A stretch of DNA of 6,765 nt, from positions 1,748 to 8,512 of the forward strand of contig DMPB01000122.1 in NCBI GenBank assembly GCA_003456175.1. The letters are read 5' to 3'. Position 1 is the first letter of the stretch, and each line of letters opens with the position of its first letter. Below, piece by piece: positions 5,914 to 6,765 of this stretch. Source of the stretch: Chitinophagaceae bacterium (lineage in GTDB: Bacteria > Bacteroidota > Bacteroidia > Chitinophagales > Chitinophagaceae). The notes under the pieces are model-generated. The model did not search any database, was not told the origin of the DNA, and was given only the letters and a program-made list of their open reading frames with translations. Made by a program: the position numbers and the translations under genes.

Positions 5914-6765
5914 ATGCAAAAAATAACCTTTTGTGGTGCTTTTTTGTTGCTCGGATTAATAGCTAATGCACAGCAACAACCTGCGCCAAAACCTGCACAA
6001 GACACGCTAGTCCGTAAAGACAGCGCCTTGTTGGAGGAGATTAAAGACAATGTACTGGATAACATTCCCGTTGTTTCTTTGGATGAAAGCGATTTAAGTG
6101 ACGGTAGCGCACAAAACGTAAGTTCTGTACTTACCGCTGGCCGCGACCCATTTTTCTCGGCAGCAGCTTTTAGCTTTTCACCACTTCGTTTCAGAATTCG
6201 TGGCTACGACGCCGATTGGAACACTACTTTAATGAATGGTATTCCGGTAGATAACCTAGATAACGGTTTTACACCTTGGGGCCTCTGGGGTGGTTTGAAC
6301 GATGTAATGCGTAACCGCGATGTAAGTGTAGGCCTACGTAGTAATACCTTTGCCTTTGGCGATTTAGGTACTACCACTAACCTCGATAGCCGAGCTAGTA
6401 AGCAGCGTAAGCAAACCAATATAGGTTACGCTATTAGTAATAGAAACTACAACCATCGTATTTCTATTACGCATAGCACAGGTGTTAGCAAAAAAGGTTG
6501 GGCATTCACCTTCAGTGGTAGCTTCCGTGGCGCCGATGAGGGTTATGTACCCGGTACCTACTACAATAGTTTCAGCTACTTTGTAGCGGTAGATAAGCGC
6601 ATCAATCAAAAACACTTGTTAAGCTTCACCGCTTTTGGTGCACCCACTGAAAACGGTCGCCAAGGTGCAGCTGTACAAGAAGCAATGGATTTAACCGGAA
6701 GCAACTACTATAATCCTAACTGGGGTTATCAAAATTGTAAAAAGCGTAATGCTACTGTTGCCAAA
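5914..6765 (+). CDS. TonB-dependent outer-membrane receptor, 5' part, cut by window edge
   Basis: TonB-dependent receptors are outer-membrane beta barrels with a plug, importing large or scarce nutrients with energy from TonB-ExbB-ExbD; the substrate cannot be told here. I translated 284 codons from the ATG at 5914 to the window edge without a stop; the family usually has 700-1000 residues, so most of the barrel is missing. A signal peptide is clear: a basic start, a hydrophobic core (about 6-17) and the cleavage site ANA-QQ after residue 19. A proline- and charge-rich linker follows (20-45). The plug (about 48-160) shows IPVVSLDESDL, VSSVLTAGRDPF, LRFRIRGYDADWNTTLMNG and IPVDNLDNGF; strand-rich barrel sequence begins near 165. 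The N-terminal carboxypeptidase-like regulatory domain often present in Bacteroidota receptors is absent, and the plug begins soon after the linker. A strong promoter sits 19 bases upstream. Confidence 0.92.
   Translation, partial: MQKITFCGAFLLLGLIANAQQQPAPKPAQDTLVRKDSALLEEIKDNVLDNIPVVSLDESDLSDGSAQNVSSVLTAGRDPFFSAAAFSFSPLRFRIRGYDADWNTTLMNGIPVDNLDNGFTPWGLWGGLNDVMRNRDVSVGLRSNTFAFGDLGTTTNLDSRASKQRKQTNIGYAISNRNYNHRISITHSTGVSKKGWAFTFSGSFRGADEGYVPGTYYNSFSYFVAVDKRINQKHLLSFTAFGAPTENGRQGAAVQEAMDLTGSNYYNPNWGYQNCKKRNATVAK

Noticed and set aside
6204..6615. Two overlapping minus-strand open frames opposite the TonB receptor
   Set aside because: They are shadows of the receptor gene. The plus-strand frame has a signal peptide, plug motifs and a promoter, and the minus-strand products look like no protein family.

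Overview
The window looks like ordinary chromosomal core sequence from a member of the Bacteroidota, probably Chitinophagaceae or a relative. This rests on three things. No gene has a convincing Shine-Dalgarno sequence. Promoter-like TAnnTTTG elements, one with a correctly spaced upstream TTTG, sit just before several starts. The protein set is typical of the phylum: a TonB-dependent receptor of Bacteroidota type, a class I methyltransferase with an HGMHSPFVFDYIT N-terminus, and an IMPACT/YigZ protein next to RibD. The DNA is moderately AT-rich. I see no mobile element, RNA gene, CRISPR array or phage gene.

Layout from left to right. Bases 1-634 (minus strand) hold most of prmC, the release-factor glutamine methyltransferase, cut by the window edge. 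It is divergent from ribD (best start 681), which overlaps by one base the YigZ/IMPACT gene at 1736-2344. That pair converges, with two bases between, on a DUF218/ElyC-like membrane protein gene (2347-3108, minus). This gene is divergent from thyA (best start 3170), which is followed ten bases after its stop codon by folA (4002-4508). A class I SAM methyltransferase (4556-5353) follows on the plus strand. Its stop codon interlocks with the stop codon of a small hypothetical protein on the minus strand (5350-5736) that carries four visible internal repeats. After a 177-base gap containing the best promoter of the window, the 5' part of a TonB-dependent receptor gene (from 5914) runs off the right edge.

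Functional links. ThyA and FolA form the classical thymidylate cycle: ThyA converts methylene-THF to DHF and FolA reduces it back to THF. RibD starts the riboflavin branch and its C-terminal reductase domain shares the DHFR fold with FolA. PrmC supports translation termination. The ElyC-like protein and the TonB receptor are envelope proteins. The genes are packed tightly and their order looks like housekeeping rather than an accessory island.

I did not find evidence for a novel multi-gene system. The points most worth a second look are the repeat protein at 5350-5736, the promoter-like elements that overlap start codons and argue for shorter ribD and thyA products, and the conserved but functionally unassigned methyltransferase.
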